Positions 1-7,809 of a stretch of DNA of 20,906 nucleotides are shown here, in pieces. Positions within the stretch are counted from its first letter, which is position 1; every line of letters starts with the position of its first letter. The position numbers were made by a program, and so were the translations under genes. The stretch is from DASYAN01 sp036501345 (lineage in GTDB: Bacteria > Chloroflexota > Ktedonobacteria > Ktedonobacterales > Ktedonobacteraceae): the NCBI GenBank assembly GCA_036501345.1, contig DASYAN010000145.1, positions 1-20,906 on the forward strand, given 5' to 3'. The notes beneath the pieces were generated by a model. It was not told where the DNA came from. It worked only from the letters and a program-made list of their open reading frames with translations, and made no database searches.

Positions 1-379
1 CCAGAAGATTTTAAGTCTCTTTGATAGGTGAGTCATCTTCTCAGGCTATTTTATGTGCTTTCCTGCCTGTTCAACACAGGAAATTTTATAAGTGTGGTGT
101 AGACACGATCATTGCTGCTGCTGTACTCCATTATGGGCTTACCGCCATCCGCAGTCAAGAGGAAGATGGCCTACTCTTTAAAAAGGAAGGTACTAAGTTT
201 TTGATAACCGTGTGTATTTTTAAGCTCCTCAAAACTGTGTGAATGTAGATCTTGTAAAACATTTATATAATTTAATGCTATTTCTGATCTTTCCTTATCT
301 TTTAGGCAATCCGAAAAATTCTCAAGAAGAACTACTATGGCATTAGATTTCTTCTAGAAAAGCAATCTTTGGGTGAGGC
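1..379. other. Left-edge stretch without a convincing gene
   Basis: I see no supported gene here. One 73-codon open frame (21-242, plus, TTG start) contains a stretch, DTIIAAAVLHYGLT, that faintly resembles the last helices of PIN-domain toxins. It lacks the catalytic acidic residues of that fold and a ribosome binding site, so I do not call it. The stretch is AT-rich and looks like intergenic or decayed sequence. Confidence 0.5.
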
Positions 380-445
380 ATGCGTCGTTGGAGCAAGGAT
401 AATCTCTTCCTCTCACCTTGTCTCAACCCCAGTTTGCCAATCTAG
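380..445 (+). other. Short ORF (21 codons) ending in amber, in frame with the downstream Fic-like gene
   Basis: An ATG at 380 opens a 21-codon frame, MRRWSKDNLF to PSLPI, ending at TAG 443-445. GGGTGAGG sits just upstream, but too close to the ATG to be an ideal Shine-Dalgarno sequence. After the amber codon the same frame stays open without interruption from 446 to the stop at 2068, so the segment may be the original N-terminus of the Fic-like gene broken by one nonsense change. Alternatively it may be a leader peptide, because competing inverted repeats follow at once. The sequence alone cannot separate these readings, and the ORF could also be chance. Confidence 0.3.
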
Positions 446-543
446 GAAAAGGCTGAATGGCAAACTTCACATGAGACGAGCTCGAAATGGTCTCTATCCT
501 CTCCTCAAAATGAGCGTACCTCAAGGCAAGTTTGCCATTCAGC
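431..543 (+). repeat. Competing inverted repeats around the amber codon
   Basis: Three copies of one 9-mer occur in alternating orientation: AGTTTGCCA at 431-439, its complement TGGCAAACT at 458-466, and AGTTTGCCA again at 529-537. The middle copy can pair with the left one (9 bp, 18-nt loop containing the TAG at 443). It can also pair with the right one in a longer perfect 16-bp stem, GCTGAATGGCAAACTT at 452-467 with its complement at 528-543. The two pairings exclude each other, as in attenuators. No U-run follows the long stem, so a transcription terminator is not evident. Confidence 0.55.
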
Positions 544-724
544 GGAAAAAACCGTTTCCGCTCCAATAAGAATACGTTTTGAAAAGCTCTTATCCGACGA
601 ACACGCTCTTTCAGGAACAGGTAGAGATCAGAGTACTACTTCTGTTGATGACGTAAGGACTGACATACGTACGCCTAAATATCCGGCTAGTGAGGTTGAT
701 CAAATAAATCAAATCAATGATGAA

Positions 725-2068
725 ATGCAAAAAAGAGATTGTTTTCATGAAGATTATACAACTAAACAAAAAAATCTACAAAAAAGAAAAAAAGAATTAG
801 ATGAATTTAGTGAAAAGCATGTTGAAATGTATAAAGGTGCATTAATAAAAACTGATCCAAAAGCACGTCAAAAAACCTTAGGATTTTTGCGGGATCAGTT
901 TATTGATTTTATTAAAACTTATGATGAAATTTTAGATGATTTAGAACAAGATAAACAAAAACTTAAAAATAGGACTGAAGAAGAGATACAAACAAGAAAA
1001 AGATTTGATGTTGTTTTATATGAAAAACTAGGAATTAGAACAGAAATCACAATAGAATATAATGAAGTCTTTACTTCTATTGATAGAAATATTGAAGAAA
1101 CCCTAAAACAAAGAAGGATTGATGGTCACGGGTGGACAATCAAAGAAATACAAGAAGAGCGAGATAAGGCATCTATACAAGTTAAAGATATAAAAAGAGA
1201 GCTAAGCTCTAAATGGCATAAAATATCTTTTTTGAGGAATATTTCTGTTGATGATGCTTGGCGCCTGGGCGTTGATGGACGATATCAGCAGAGTGACGGT
1301 CTAAAGTTTGAACATGATGAGAAACCATCCTTTATAGCTGGTACTTTAAGACTACTTAATTTCATGTTAGATGGACTGTGTATCGAAGGATTAAAATTCG
1401 ATGGACACAACCCGAGAAAGCTAGATGGACAGTATTTGCAGGAGATGCATGACATAGCTATTGCAGGTATGTACCGAGAAGTGAAAGAGGGCAAAGCAAA
1501 GGAAGGATTCCAGATAGGCTATAGAGGATTCCTCGGGAACTGGCCTGGTGAACAGTTTGGCTGGGGTAATGCCAACTATACCGAGAGAGGGCACGAAGAA
1601 CTACGGGAAAAGTTTAAATGTCGGAGAGGAGGCGAAGAGATAGATCCCCGTTATGGTGAGGCTGGCCACCCCGTAGGAAACAGTTGCCTAGACCCATTCT
1701 ACACATTCTATAACAATAGACAATGCTATATGACCAAAAAAGCAACATGGCACGAATGTCTGACAATTGCCAATGCTATTATCGATAAATGTTATGACGA
1801 GATAAACAAAAGTATCACTCAAGACGAGAAACTAACAGCCATAGTGCGCTGCTGCCAAGATCTGGAGCAAGCACACCTCCTGCCCGATGGTAACCTTCGC
1901 ACTATCGCATTTGGTGTACTCCCTAAACTGCTACTCGAAATTGGCGAGTGCCCACCCATTTTGCGTGATGCAAGCACCCTGGATGGCTATGATGTCGAGA
2001 CACTCAAAGCTAAAATTCGCGAAGGACAAGAAACCTTCCGCACCTATGTCAACTCAATAAGGGTATAA
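725..2068 (+). CDS. Coiled-coil protein with C-terminal Fic-like (Fido) domain
   Basis: A 447-residue protein. Residues 1-170 are highly charged, Lys/Glu-rich and likely helical or coiled coil. The C-terminal part carries HLLPDGNLRT at residues 384-393, matching the Fic signature HxFx(D/E)GNxR: the catalytic His384, acidic Asp388, Asn390 and Arg392 are all present, while the usual Phe is Leu and the usual Gly/Lys after Asn is Leu. The helix after it (LLLEIGECPPILRD) has the typical Fic xLLxxGxPP pattern. Fic enzymes transfer AMP or other nucleotide/phosphate moieties onto protein hydroxyls, so a modifier or toxin role is inferred from the motif only. The first half is very AT-rich and the rest is near 50% GC, unlike its neighbours, which suggests acquisition. 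ATG 725 has no clear ribosome binding site, and the frame is open upstream to 446 without an ATG, so the true N-terminus is uncertain. There is no signal peptide or membrane segment. Confidence 0.55.
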   Translation: MQKRDCFHEDYTTKQKNLQKRKKELDEFSEKHVEMYKGALIKTDPKARQKTLGFLRDQFIDFIKTYDEILDDLEQDKQKLKNRTEEEIQTRKRFDVVLYEKLGIRTEITIEYNEVFTSIDRNIEETLKQRRIDGHGWTIKEIQEERDKASIQVKDIKRELSSKWHKISFLRNISVDDAWRLGVDGRYQQSDGLKFEHDEKPSFIAGTLRLLNFMLDGLCIEGLKFDGHNPRKLDGQYLQEMHDIAIAGMYREVKEGKAKEGFQIGYRGFLGNWPGEQFGWGNANYTERGHEELREKFKCRRGGEEIDPRYGEAGHPVGNSCLDPFYTFYNNRQCYMTKKATWHECLTIANAIIDKCYDEINKSITQDEKLTAIVRCCQDLEQAHLLPDGNLRTIAFGVLPKLLLEIGECPPILRDASTLDGYDVETLKAKIREGQETFRTYVNSIRV

Positions 2069-2309
2069 AAAGTATAAGCTGAAGTACAGGTGGCAGAGAG
2101 AGTGCTAACCAAACACTCTCCGCTTTACTCATAAAGGCTTTGTAGCCTTCTTGGAAAGTAAGTAATTCAAAACACAGCGCGAGATAGGCAAAAGTGGTGG
2201 TGGCTCGCTCGATATCAAAGGAAGGAGAGCGCTTGAGTGGAAACTTTATGGTACTAGGAGGGCGTTTCCTAACAAACCTCGCCAGAGCCTTGGTAACAGC
2301 GGTGTGCAA
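2049..2309 (-). pseudogene. Unassigned ORF in frame with the RRE-like gene, behind a single TGA
   Basis: An 86-codon frame (TTG at 2309) that continues the frame of the preceding minus-strand gene after its TGA (2313-2315) and one codon. It encodes a basic segment followed by FDIERATTTFAYLALCFELL. I do not recognise the family; a decayed transposase tail is possible but unsupported. There is no ribosome binding site or independent ATG. Its 3' end overlaps the end of the Fic-like gene by 20 bases in convergent orientation. The likeliest reading is a degraded remnant lying behind a nonsense codon. Confidence 0.3.
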
Positions 2310-2312
2310 TAG

Positions 2313-2648
2313 TCATTGCAATAAAACCAGCTGTTCCCGTACGCTTTGACCTGTGCAAACGAACTCACCTACTGACCTCGTCGGAGAAAAGTAAAGTGTG
2401 CTACTATCTTTGAGGAAGTGGTTGGTCGTTAAGGTCTCTACCAAGTCCGTGACCATGGCTTGCCTCTCTGAATCGAGTTCCTCAGTGATCTCTTCGAGGG
2501 TATGCTGGCTATTCAGATACGGAGCCAAGCGTTCTACCCAGCGATAGATCACCTTGCCCTTGATCCTGAAAGAGGTCTGGTTATTGCGGAAGTAGACACC
2601 ATCGGGAACGGGGGTATAGAACGTATCAGCCTTGAGTTTTGGTCGCAT
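2313..2648 (-). CDS. Leader-peptide-binding (RRE-like) N-terminal fragment of a thiazole-bacteriocin maturation protein
   Basis: A 111-residue product whose first 80 residues match the N-terminus of the family annotated as putative thiazole-containing bacteriocin maturation protein (TIGR03693 type): MRPKLKADTF, then DGVYFRNN, KGKVIYRWVERLAPYLN, and a PqqD-like winged-helix segment (TLEEITEEL to LVETLTTNHFLKD). In RiPP pathways such a domain binds the precursor leader peptide for a cyclodehydratase. Family members run to several hundred residues with a ThiF/YcaO-partner-type C-terminus. Here the similarity stops near residue 82, and a TGA closes the frame at 111. The start is well supported: AGGAAAGAGAG lies about 9 bases before the ATG. 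No YcaO, precursor or transporter gene is nearby. It is either a truncated relic or a stand-alone RRE. Confidence 0.6.
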   Translation of the reverse strand: MRPKLKADTFYTPVPDGVYFRNNQTSFRIKGKVIYRWVERLAPYLNSQHTLEEITEELDSERQAMVTDLVETLTTNHFLKDSSTLYFSPTRSVGEFVCTGQSVREQLVLLQ

Positions 2649-2835
2649 GATTACAATCTCTCTTTCCTATGCTGGAGGCACCTAAGCAACTTCCTGACAT
2701 GGTCTTTGATGACCCTCTTTCTTTATCTGAGAAGCGGTCAGCAGTGGGTAAGACCTATCCTCTAGAAAGCCCTTACACAATCGATCTTGTTTCTGATCTG
2801 ATTTTAAGAGTAACAAAGGGCGATGTGATTTACCA

Positions 2836-2894
2836 GGACAAACCAGACAGTTTGGTCCTGTTGTATTGGAGAGGGCAAACTGTCTGGTTTGTCC
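2836..2894. repeat. Palindromic repeat, copy 1
   Basis: A perfect 19-bp inverted repeat: GGACAAACCAGACAGTTTG at 2836-2854 and its exact complement at 2876-2894, with a 21-nt loop. It is preceded by TTACCA and followed by GAA, and both flanks recur at copy 2 (15071-15130). The loops are also related (GTCCT, then GTATT and GGA). Two intergenic copies with the same flanks suggest a REP- or MITE-like repeat family rather than a gene-specific terminator. There is no U-run. Confidence 0.85.
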
Positions 2895-2938
2895 GAAGAA
2901 ATGTCTGGTTTGTGGTCCTTCCTTGTGCCTGGTTTGCC
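2881..2938 (+). repeat. Short direct repeats beside palindrome copy 1
   Basis: TGTCTGGTTTGT occurs at 2881-2892 (inside the right arm of the palindrome) and again at 2902-2913. A degenerate third unit, TGCCTGGTTTGCC, lies at 2926-2938. The spacing is 21-24 bases. Copy 2 of the palindrome lacks these extra units, so they look like a local duplication of the arm. Confidence 0.6.
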
Positions 2939-3143
2939 AAGGTCAGGAAACATCCACACTCCCAAACTCTACATTTAGCTTGACGAATGGCTCGTGTACA
3001 GCTATGATACCTTGCGGGGAGGCTAAGAGTTTCCAGGCTGAGCTTGCAGAAGCGTTCTCAGAGAATCTCTAGAGTACAGAGTATTTCTATTGCAGCATTT
3101 TCCTGGCAACAATTGAAAAGGGCGATAAGAAAGGCTAGAGCTT

Positions 3144-3617
3144 GTGGATATACGCCAGCTATCGATGGATAACATCGAAGAAATTATGCAATTCGAAGAA
3201 GATCATGCCCCTGATAAAATACTGTATGTGAAATGTAGTAAAGAAGGTCTGGCATTTTTATTTACTAATGGCCATATCTGTAGAGGATATGGAGTCTATG
3301 ATCAAGGAAAATTAGTCGCATGGGGTGCATATAGAACTCAATGGAACGAAGATAACTCCAGAGAAGAGGGAATCTATGAGATCTTTTCTATCGTTGTACA
3401 TTCTTTGTACAGAGGTAAAGGATTGGGCAAAAAGATAGTTGACACGGTTCGCAGTGAAATTCGCAACAATCAAGATTATAAGGAAATATACTTAACGGTT
3501 TCTCCACTTAATGTTGCCGCTCTTGTCCTCTATGTAAAGAATGGTTTTGTAATCAGCGATTACAAGCGGGATGTGTATGGTAGAGGCGTTGATCGAGTCT
3601 ATCTGACTACCAAGTAA
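3144..3617 (+). CDS. GNAT-family N-acetyltransferase
   Basis: A 157-residue protein with the GNAT acetyl-CoA-binding motif A, RGKGLGKK at residues 90-97 (RxxGxG/A pattern), preceded by the beta-strand IFSIVVHSLY. It is followed by LTVSPLNVAALVLYVKNGFV, the usual motif B 'N-xx-A-xx-LY-xx-GF' element. The length is typical for a single GNAT domain. The family moves an acetyl group from acetyl-CoA to an amine; the substrate cannot be told, though the overall look is RimI-like. The start chosen is GTG 3144, with GAAAGG about 9 bases upstream. The stop is 9 bases before mutS on the same strand, so the two are probably cotranscribed. Confidence 0.85.
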   Translation: MDIRQLSMDNIEEIMQFEEDHAPDKILYVKCSKEGLAFLFTNGHICRGYGVYDQGKLVAWGAYRTQWNEDNSREEGIYEIFSIVVHSLYRGKGLGKKIVDTVRSEIRNNQDYKEIYLTVSPLNVAALVLYVKNGFVISDYKRDVYGRGVDRVYLTTK

Positions 3618-3626
3618 GGGGGTAGG

Positions 3627-6413
3627 TTGAAAGTGTTATTTGAAGGATACGAAAAAGAGCATCAGGTTCATAGTCCGGTGCGCACACAGTACTTAGGAAT
3701 TAAGCAGCAAAATCCCGATGCCATTCTCTTTTTTCGCATGGGTGACTTTTATGAGATGTTCGATGATGATGCTGAAATCGTGGCTCGTGAACTGGAAATA
3801 GCACTTACACGCCGCGATTTCGGACGTGGCCAAAAATCACCAATGGCTGGCATTCCACATCATGCTGCCGATGGCTATATTGCACGCCTCGTGAGCAAGG
3901 GCTACCGGGTCGCCATTTGTGAACAGACCAGTGATCCCGCTCTTTCCAAAGGATTAGTTGATCGGGAAGTTGTTCGTATAGTCACGCCAGGTACTGTGAT
4001 TGACCCTGCTATGCTGGCCGCCAAGCGTAACAATTTTCTGGCCGGAGTCGTTGCTGGCCGGGATGCCGTTGGTATTGCCTATATCGATATCACCACAGGA
4101 GAATTCGCCGTTACCCAGTTCAGTACGTCCGAGCCACAACTTGCCATCCAGCAAGAGATTGCTCGTGTTGGGCCAGCTGAGGTACTGGTGGAAGCTAACT
4201 ATAGTCGCCAGGGTAGTCGCAAACGGCGTTGGCTGGCAGCTGTGATGAATGAGAAACAAGTCACCAAAGTTGGCAGCAATGGCAATCCCAATGCAGACAT
4301 ACCGGATGTTGAAGAAGACGATGAGGAAGATGAAATTGCACCGCTGACTAAGGCGCTAGAGGGTATTGCTGGTCACGTTACGCCCTATGATGCTCGTTAC
4401 TTCACAGAGGATGATGCTCGTCATCGCCTTTTACGCCAATTTAACGTTGCCTCTCTGGAGGGGTTTGGCTGTGATCGTCTGATCCTGGCAATTCGTGCTG
4501 CGGGCGCTGTTCTGGCATATGTACAGGAGACCCAAAAGGGACTGCTACAGCAACTCATCGCGTTAGAAACCTACTCTACCAGCGGTTTTATGACTCTTGA
4601 TCCCTATACACGCCGCAATCTGGAACTCTTCGAGACTGGTCGTAGTGGCTCTACAAAGGGTTCTTTGCTCTGGGTTCTCGATCGCACACGTTCTCCAATG
4701 GGAGGACGTCTCTTGCGACGTTGGATTGGTCAGCCACTGCTCGATATGATTGTCTTAGAACAACGCCAGCAAGCGATCTGTGAATTGCTCGAAGATACTC
4801 TGCTGCAAGCTCGCCTGGGCGAGGCCCTCAAGAAGGCGGGTGATGTTGAACGCCTGATCAATCGTGTACGCCAACGCATTGCCACACCACGTGATCTGAT
4901 TGCTCTTGCCAACGGTCTGCGTGCAGCTTCCGAGATACGTACTTGCCTATCAGAGGATGACACAACACGCATGCCTGTGCTCGCTGGTATCATGCAGCGT
5001 TTGGCTGATAACGAAGATATCATCTCGCTCATCGAGCATGCCATTGTTGATGAGCCACCAGTTAGCATTACCGAAGGCGGGATTATTCGTGATCATTTTA
5101 GTGCCGAACTTGATCAGCTGAAACATGCCTCACAGAATGGACGCCAGTGGATTGCCCAGATGGAGCAGCGTGAGCGCAAACGCACTGGTATCAACAATCT
5201 CAAAGTAGGCTTCAACAAGGCCTCAGGCTATTTTATCGAGGTCTCCAATGCTAACCTGAACCGTGTACCAGCAGACTACGTCCGCCGCCAGACGCTTACC
5301 AATGCCGAGCGCTATATCACATCCGACCTGAAAGAATACGAAACCCTCGTACTCAATGCCCAGGACCGCATCAATAAAATGGAGAACGAGTTCTTCGTAC
5401 AACTTCGGGCAGATATTGCCATCCATGCTTCTGAGCGCATTCTGGCAACGGCCCATGCACTTGCCGAAATCGATGTCTACCTGAGTCTGGCCGAGGTCGC
5501 AGCCAAATACAACTACTGCCGACCCCAGCTTAACGAGGGCGATAGTATTCACATTGTGGCTGGTCGCCATCCAGTCGTTGAGCAGACCCTCTCGGATACC
5601 GCTTTTATTGCCAATGACACCAATCTCTCTAACCATGAAGCCCAGATTTGCATTATCACTGGACCTAATATGGCTGGTAAGTCAACGTACCTGCGTCAGG
5701 TCGCGCTGATCATTCTGATGGCCCAGATCGGGAGCTATGTGCCAGCGGAAGCTGCGACGATCGGGCTAGTTGATCGCATCTTTACCAGAATCGGTGCCCA
5801 GGATGATTTGGCGACGGGCCAGAGTACCTTTATGGTTGAGATGGTCGAAACGGCCAATATTTTGCATCATGCGACCCCACGTAGCCTGATCATCTTGGAT
5901 GAGATTGGACGTGGTACCAGCACCTATGATGGTTTGGCAATTGCCCGTTCTGTGGTCGAATACCTGCATAATAATAAGCGTAGTGGTGCATGTACACTCT
6001 TCGCTACCCACTACCACGAACTGGTCGAAGTAGCCCAATTGCTACCCCGCATTCGTTGTATGAATGTTGCGGTTACTGAAGAAAACGGTCAGGTCGTCTT
6101 CCTGCGCAAGATCATTCCGGGGGGAGCCGATCGCAGCTATGGCATCCATGTCGCACAACTCGCAGGCATCCCGCGTCCAGTCATTCACCGCGCCCAGGAA
6201 ATTCTTGAAGAACTCGAACGCAAGGGTGATGCCAAGACGCGCCGCAAAGCCATGCGTGATATGACCATGCCTGCTGCCTGGCAAATGACCCTCTTTGCCT
6301 CCGAGCCCCATCCGCTGGTTGAGGAACTCAAGAATCTAGCGATTGATGAACTAACGCCTATTGAGGCGATCAGCAAGCTGTATGAGCTGCAGCAGAAGGC
6401 TCGCAGAGATTAA
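3627..6413 (+). CDS. mutS: DNA mismatch repair protein MutS
   Basis: A 928-residue cytoplasmic ATPase that recognises mispaired bases and recruits MutL. The domains are in the usual order. The mismatch-binding N-terminus has GDFYEMF at residues 39-45 (the Phe-x-Glu wedge that stacks on the mispair). The connector, lever and clamp domains follow. The ATPase has Walker A GPNMAGKST at 679-687 and Walker B LIILDEIGRGTST with Asp758/Glu759, then ATHYHEL. The C-terminal helix-turn-helix dimerisation region ends at AQEILEELE. An acidic insert (DVEEDDEEDE, near residue 230) helps make the protein longer than typical bacterial MutS (about 850-880 residues). The start is TTG 3627 behind AAGGGGGTAGG; GTG 3633 is an alternative. 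No mutL is in the window. The gene is convergent with the following phosphatase gene. Confidence 0.97.
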   Translation: MKVLFEGYEKEHQVHSPVRTQYLGIKQQNPDAILFFRMGDFYEMFDDDAEIVARELEIALTRRDFGRGQKSPMAGIPHHAADGYIARLVSKGYRVAICEQTSDPALSKGLVDREVVRIVTPGTVIDPAMLAAKRNNFLAGVVAGRDAVGIAYIDITTGEFAVTQFSTSEPQLAIQQEIARVGPAEVLVEANYSRQGSRKRRWLAAVMNEKQVTKVGSNGNPNADIPDVEEDDEEDEIAPLTKALEGIAGHVTPYDARYFTEDDARHRLLRQFNVASLEGFGCDRLILAIRAAGAVLAYVQETQKGLLQQLIALETYSTSGFMTLDPYTRRNLELFETGRSGSTKGSLLWVLDRTRSPMGGRLLRRWIGQPLLDMIVLEQRQQAICELLEDTLLQARLGEALKKAGDVERLINRVRQRIATPRDLIALANGLRAASEIRTCLSEDDTTRMPVLAGIMQRLADNEDIISLIEHAIVDEPPVSITEGGIIRDHFSAELDQLKHASQNGRQWIAQMEQRERKRTGINNLKVGFNKASGYFIEVSNANLNRVPADYVRRQTLTNAERYITSDLKEYETLVLNAQDRINKMENEFFVQLRADIAIHASERILATAHALAEIDVYLSLAEVAAKYNYCRPQLNEGDSIHIVAGRHPVVEQTLSDTAFIANDTNLSNHEAQICIITGPNMAGKSTYLRQVALIILMAQIGSYVPAEAATIGLVDRIFTRIGAQDDLATGQSTFMVEMVETANILHHATPRSLIILDEIGRGTSTYDGLAIARSVVEYLHNNKRSGACTLFATHYHELVEVAQLLPRIRCMNVAVTEENGQVVFLRKIIPGGADRSYGIHVAQLAGIPRPVIHRAQEILEELERKGDAKTRRKAMRDMTMPAAWQMTLFASEPHPLVEELKNLAIDELTPIEAISKLYELQQKARRD

Positions 6414-6478
6414 GGTCTAAGGCTTAGGTCTCTGGTCCTGAGCTTTCTTGGTCATCTGTGCCCAAAGTGAATATTTTC

Positions 6479-7555
6479 TTATGCAGCTGGAGCCGCTGTC
6501 TGACGCTTGGCCTTGTTTGCCATCTGTGTCAGAAGCCCCACTGAACTCTCTTGTCCTTCGACTACAATAGTAGAACCCGTTATAATATCATCTGGAGTCT
6601 TGCTGTGTTTGACGCCCACAAACGCAGTAGCTGTGAGATTGAGTTCTGCCAGTCTTTTTTGCATGTCGAGGTCTGTTGTATCATCACCAAAAGCAATAGC
6701 AACCTTCACGTCCCATTTTTCAGCTAGAGCCTTCACAGAAGTTCCTTTATTAATTTCTACATCTGTAGTTCCTGGGTTCAGGCGTATTTCGAATGATTCT
6801 GTGGCTGAGTTGTAGGTAAATTTCTTGTAGTCTTCATTATTCTGGTCCTCCAGAGGGCTGAAGTTCATGTTATTCGATTTTTCTGGCAAAACCTTTGATA
6901 ATAGCTTACCGAGTTCATCCTTTACTTCCTGACGCTGAGATGCTGCGACTTCTCGGTAGTGGATGGTTGCTCCTAAGGTTTTCTTTTCAATCGAAATGGC
7001 TAAGCCTTTTAGAATGTGATTGTTTTCGATAAGCTTTTGGAGATGACTTAGCAATTGGTTCTGCGGCTCAATAAAGGGCTCGGCCTTTGGATCATTTTGC
7101 ACTTCCAAGTCAGTTTCATGTGCCCTTTGCTGAACGCCATGGCTACCGAAAATGTAGAGCCTGTTTATAAGCTCTTCATCAGCACCTGATCTTTTGAGAG
7201 CTTCGATTACACCATTTTCCTCTTTGATAACTTCACCGGTTGCGAGTTGTATACGTTCTGTCCCTTCGATAGGTCTACCAGTAATGATCGCGACTTTATA
7301 GCCCTTATCCAGGAATATCTTTACAGCTGAGAAGAAGCCATGTACTGCCAACGTCTGATCTGCAGTTTTTGTAAAACGTGCCATCGTACCATCGAAATCT
7401 AGGAACAATGCCTTCGTTTCTTCATCAATATCTTTTTTAAGAAATTGTAGAAGAAATTCCTTCCACTCAGGTTTCTCCAAGAGTATTGTAGGAGGGGCCT
7501 TCGCTCGACCAAATTCTTTCATAGCATCGCAACTCTCAAGTTTCTGATCTCTCAT
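6479..7555 (-). CDS. HAD-superfamily phosphatase, trehalose-6-phosphate phosphatase-like
   Basis: A 358-residue protein with HAD motif I LFLDFDGTMARF (nucleophile Asp53, acid/base Asp55), motif II in VAIITGRP, and motif IV FGDDTTDLDM (Asp291, Asp292). FGSHGVQ sits where trehalose-phosphatases have a Gly-x-His-Gly element, and the GDDxTD signature is typical of OtsB-type HAD-IIB enzymes. The expected reaction is removal of phosphate from trehalose 6-phosphate to give the compatible solute trehalose, but no trehalose-phosphate synthase (otsA) is in the window and the protein is about 90 residues longer than E. coli OtsB, so another sugar phosphate is possible. The start is ATG 7555 with GAAAGAGAG about 12 bases upstream; ATG at codon 12 is a weaker alternative. 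The gene is convergent with mutS and divergent from the pentose phosphate operon. Confidence 0.75.
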   Translation of the reverse strand: MRDQKLESCDAMKEFGRAKAPPTILLEKPEWKEFLLQFLKKDIDEETKALFLDFDGTMARFTKTADQTLAVHGFFSAVKIFLDKGYKVAIITGRPIEGTERIQLATGEVIKEENGVIEALKRSGADEELINRLYIFGSHGVQQRAHETDLEVQNDPKAEPFIEPQNQLLSHLQKLIENNHILKGLAISIEKKTLGATIHYREVAASQRQEVKDELGKLLSKVLPEKSNNMNFSPLEDQNNEDYKKFTYNSATESFEIRLNPGTTDVEINKGTSVKALAEKWDVKVAIAFGDDTTDLDMQKRLAELNLTATAFVGVKHSKTPDDIITGSTIVVEGQESSVGLLTQMANKAKRQTAAPAA

Positions 7556-7809
7556 CTAATTTTTGTCTCTCTTTCGAACCTATGTCGATACTCATCTTAC
7601 TTCTCTCATTATTATGTCTCTTTTCCTCTTCGATAGCCAGTCAGATCTTTGCAGTCCTGAACGGAAAACTTAGTTCAAGACAAGGGAATTAACTCTTGGC
7701 CGAGATAGGGATTGTCTATAGTAGGGTCGGGGTACTCGTATCTGCAAGAGTGACCCGATGTGATATGATAAAGATGGTTAGTGTACTGTGCACAATAGAG
7801 GAGTTTGTT
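7556..7809 (+). promoter_or_regulatory. Divergent intergenic region and 5' leader of the tal operon
   Basis: This stretch separates the minus-strand phosphatase from the plus-strand pentose phosphate operon and must hold promoters for both. An imperfect stem can form from GGGTC (7724-7728) and GACCC (7752-7756), with ACTC/GAGT inside it. TATGAT near 7764 is a possible -10 box, but I found no matching -35. The ribosome binding site for tal is AGAGGAG at 7797-7803. Confidence 0.4.

Larger units (their letters stand above)
2649..3143. other. Intergenic region with palindromic repeat
   Basis: No supported gene. Small overlapping plus-strand frames (104 and 68 codons) read through a palindromic repeat and give Trp/Val/Phe-rich low-complexity products, so they are shadows of the repeat. 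The stretch separates the minus-strand RRE-like fragment from the plus-strand GNAT gene and probably contains promoters for both, but I could not fix a -35/-10 pair. Confidence 0.6.

Noticed and set aside
21..242. Possible PIN-domain toxin remnant
   Set aside because: Only a short stretch (DTIIAAAVLHYGLT) resembles the fold, the catalytic acids and start signals are missing, and no antitoxin is nearby.
5223..5636. A 137-codon minus-strand frame opposite mutS
   Set aside because: Shadow of the MutS core domains; no recognisable product.
6414..6478. Terminator between the convergent mutS and phosphatase genes
   Set aside because: Only a weak CTAAG/CTTAG pairing with no U-run on either strand.
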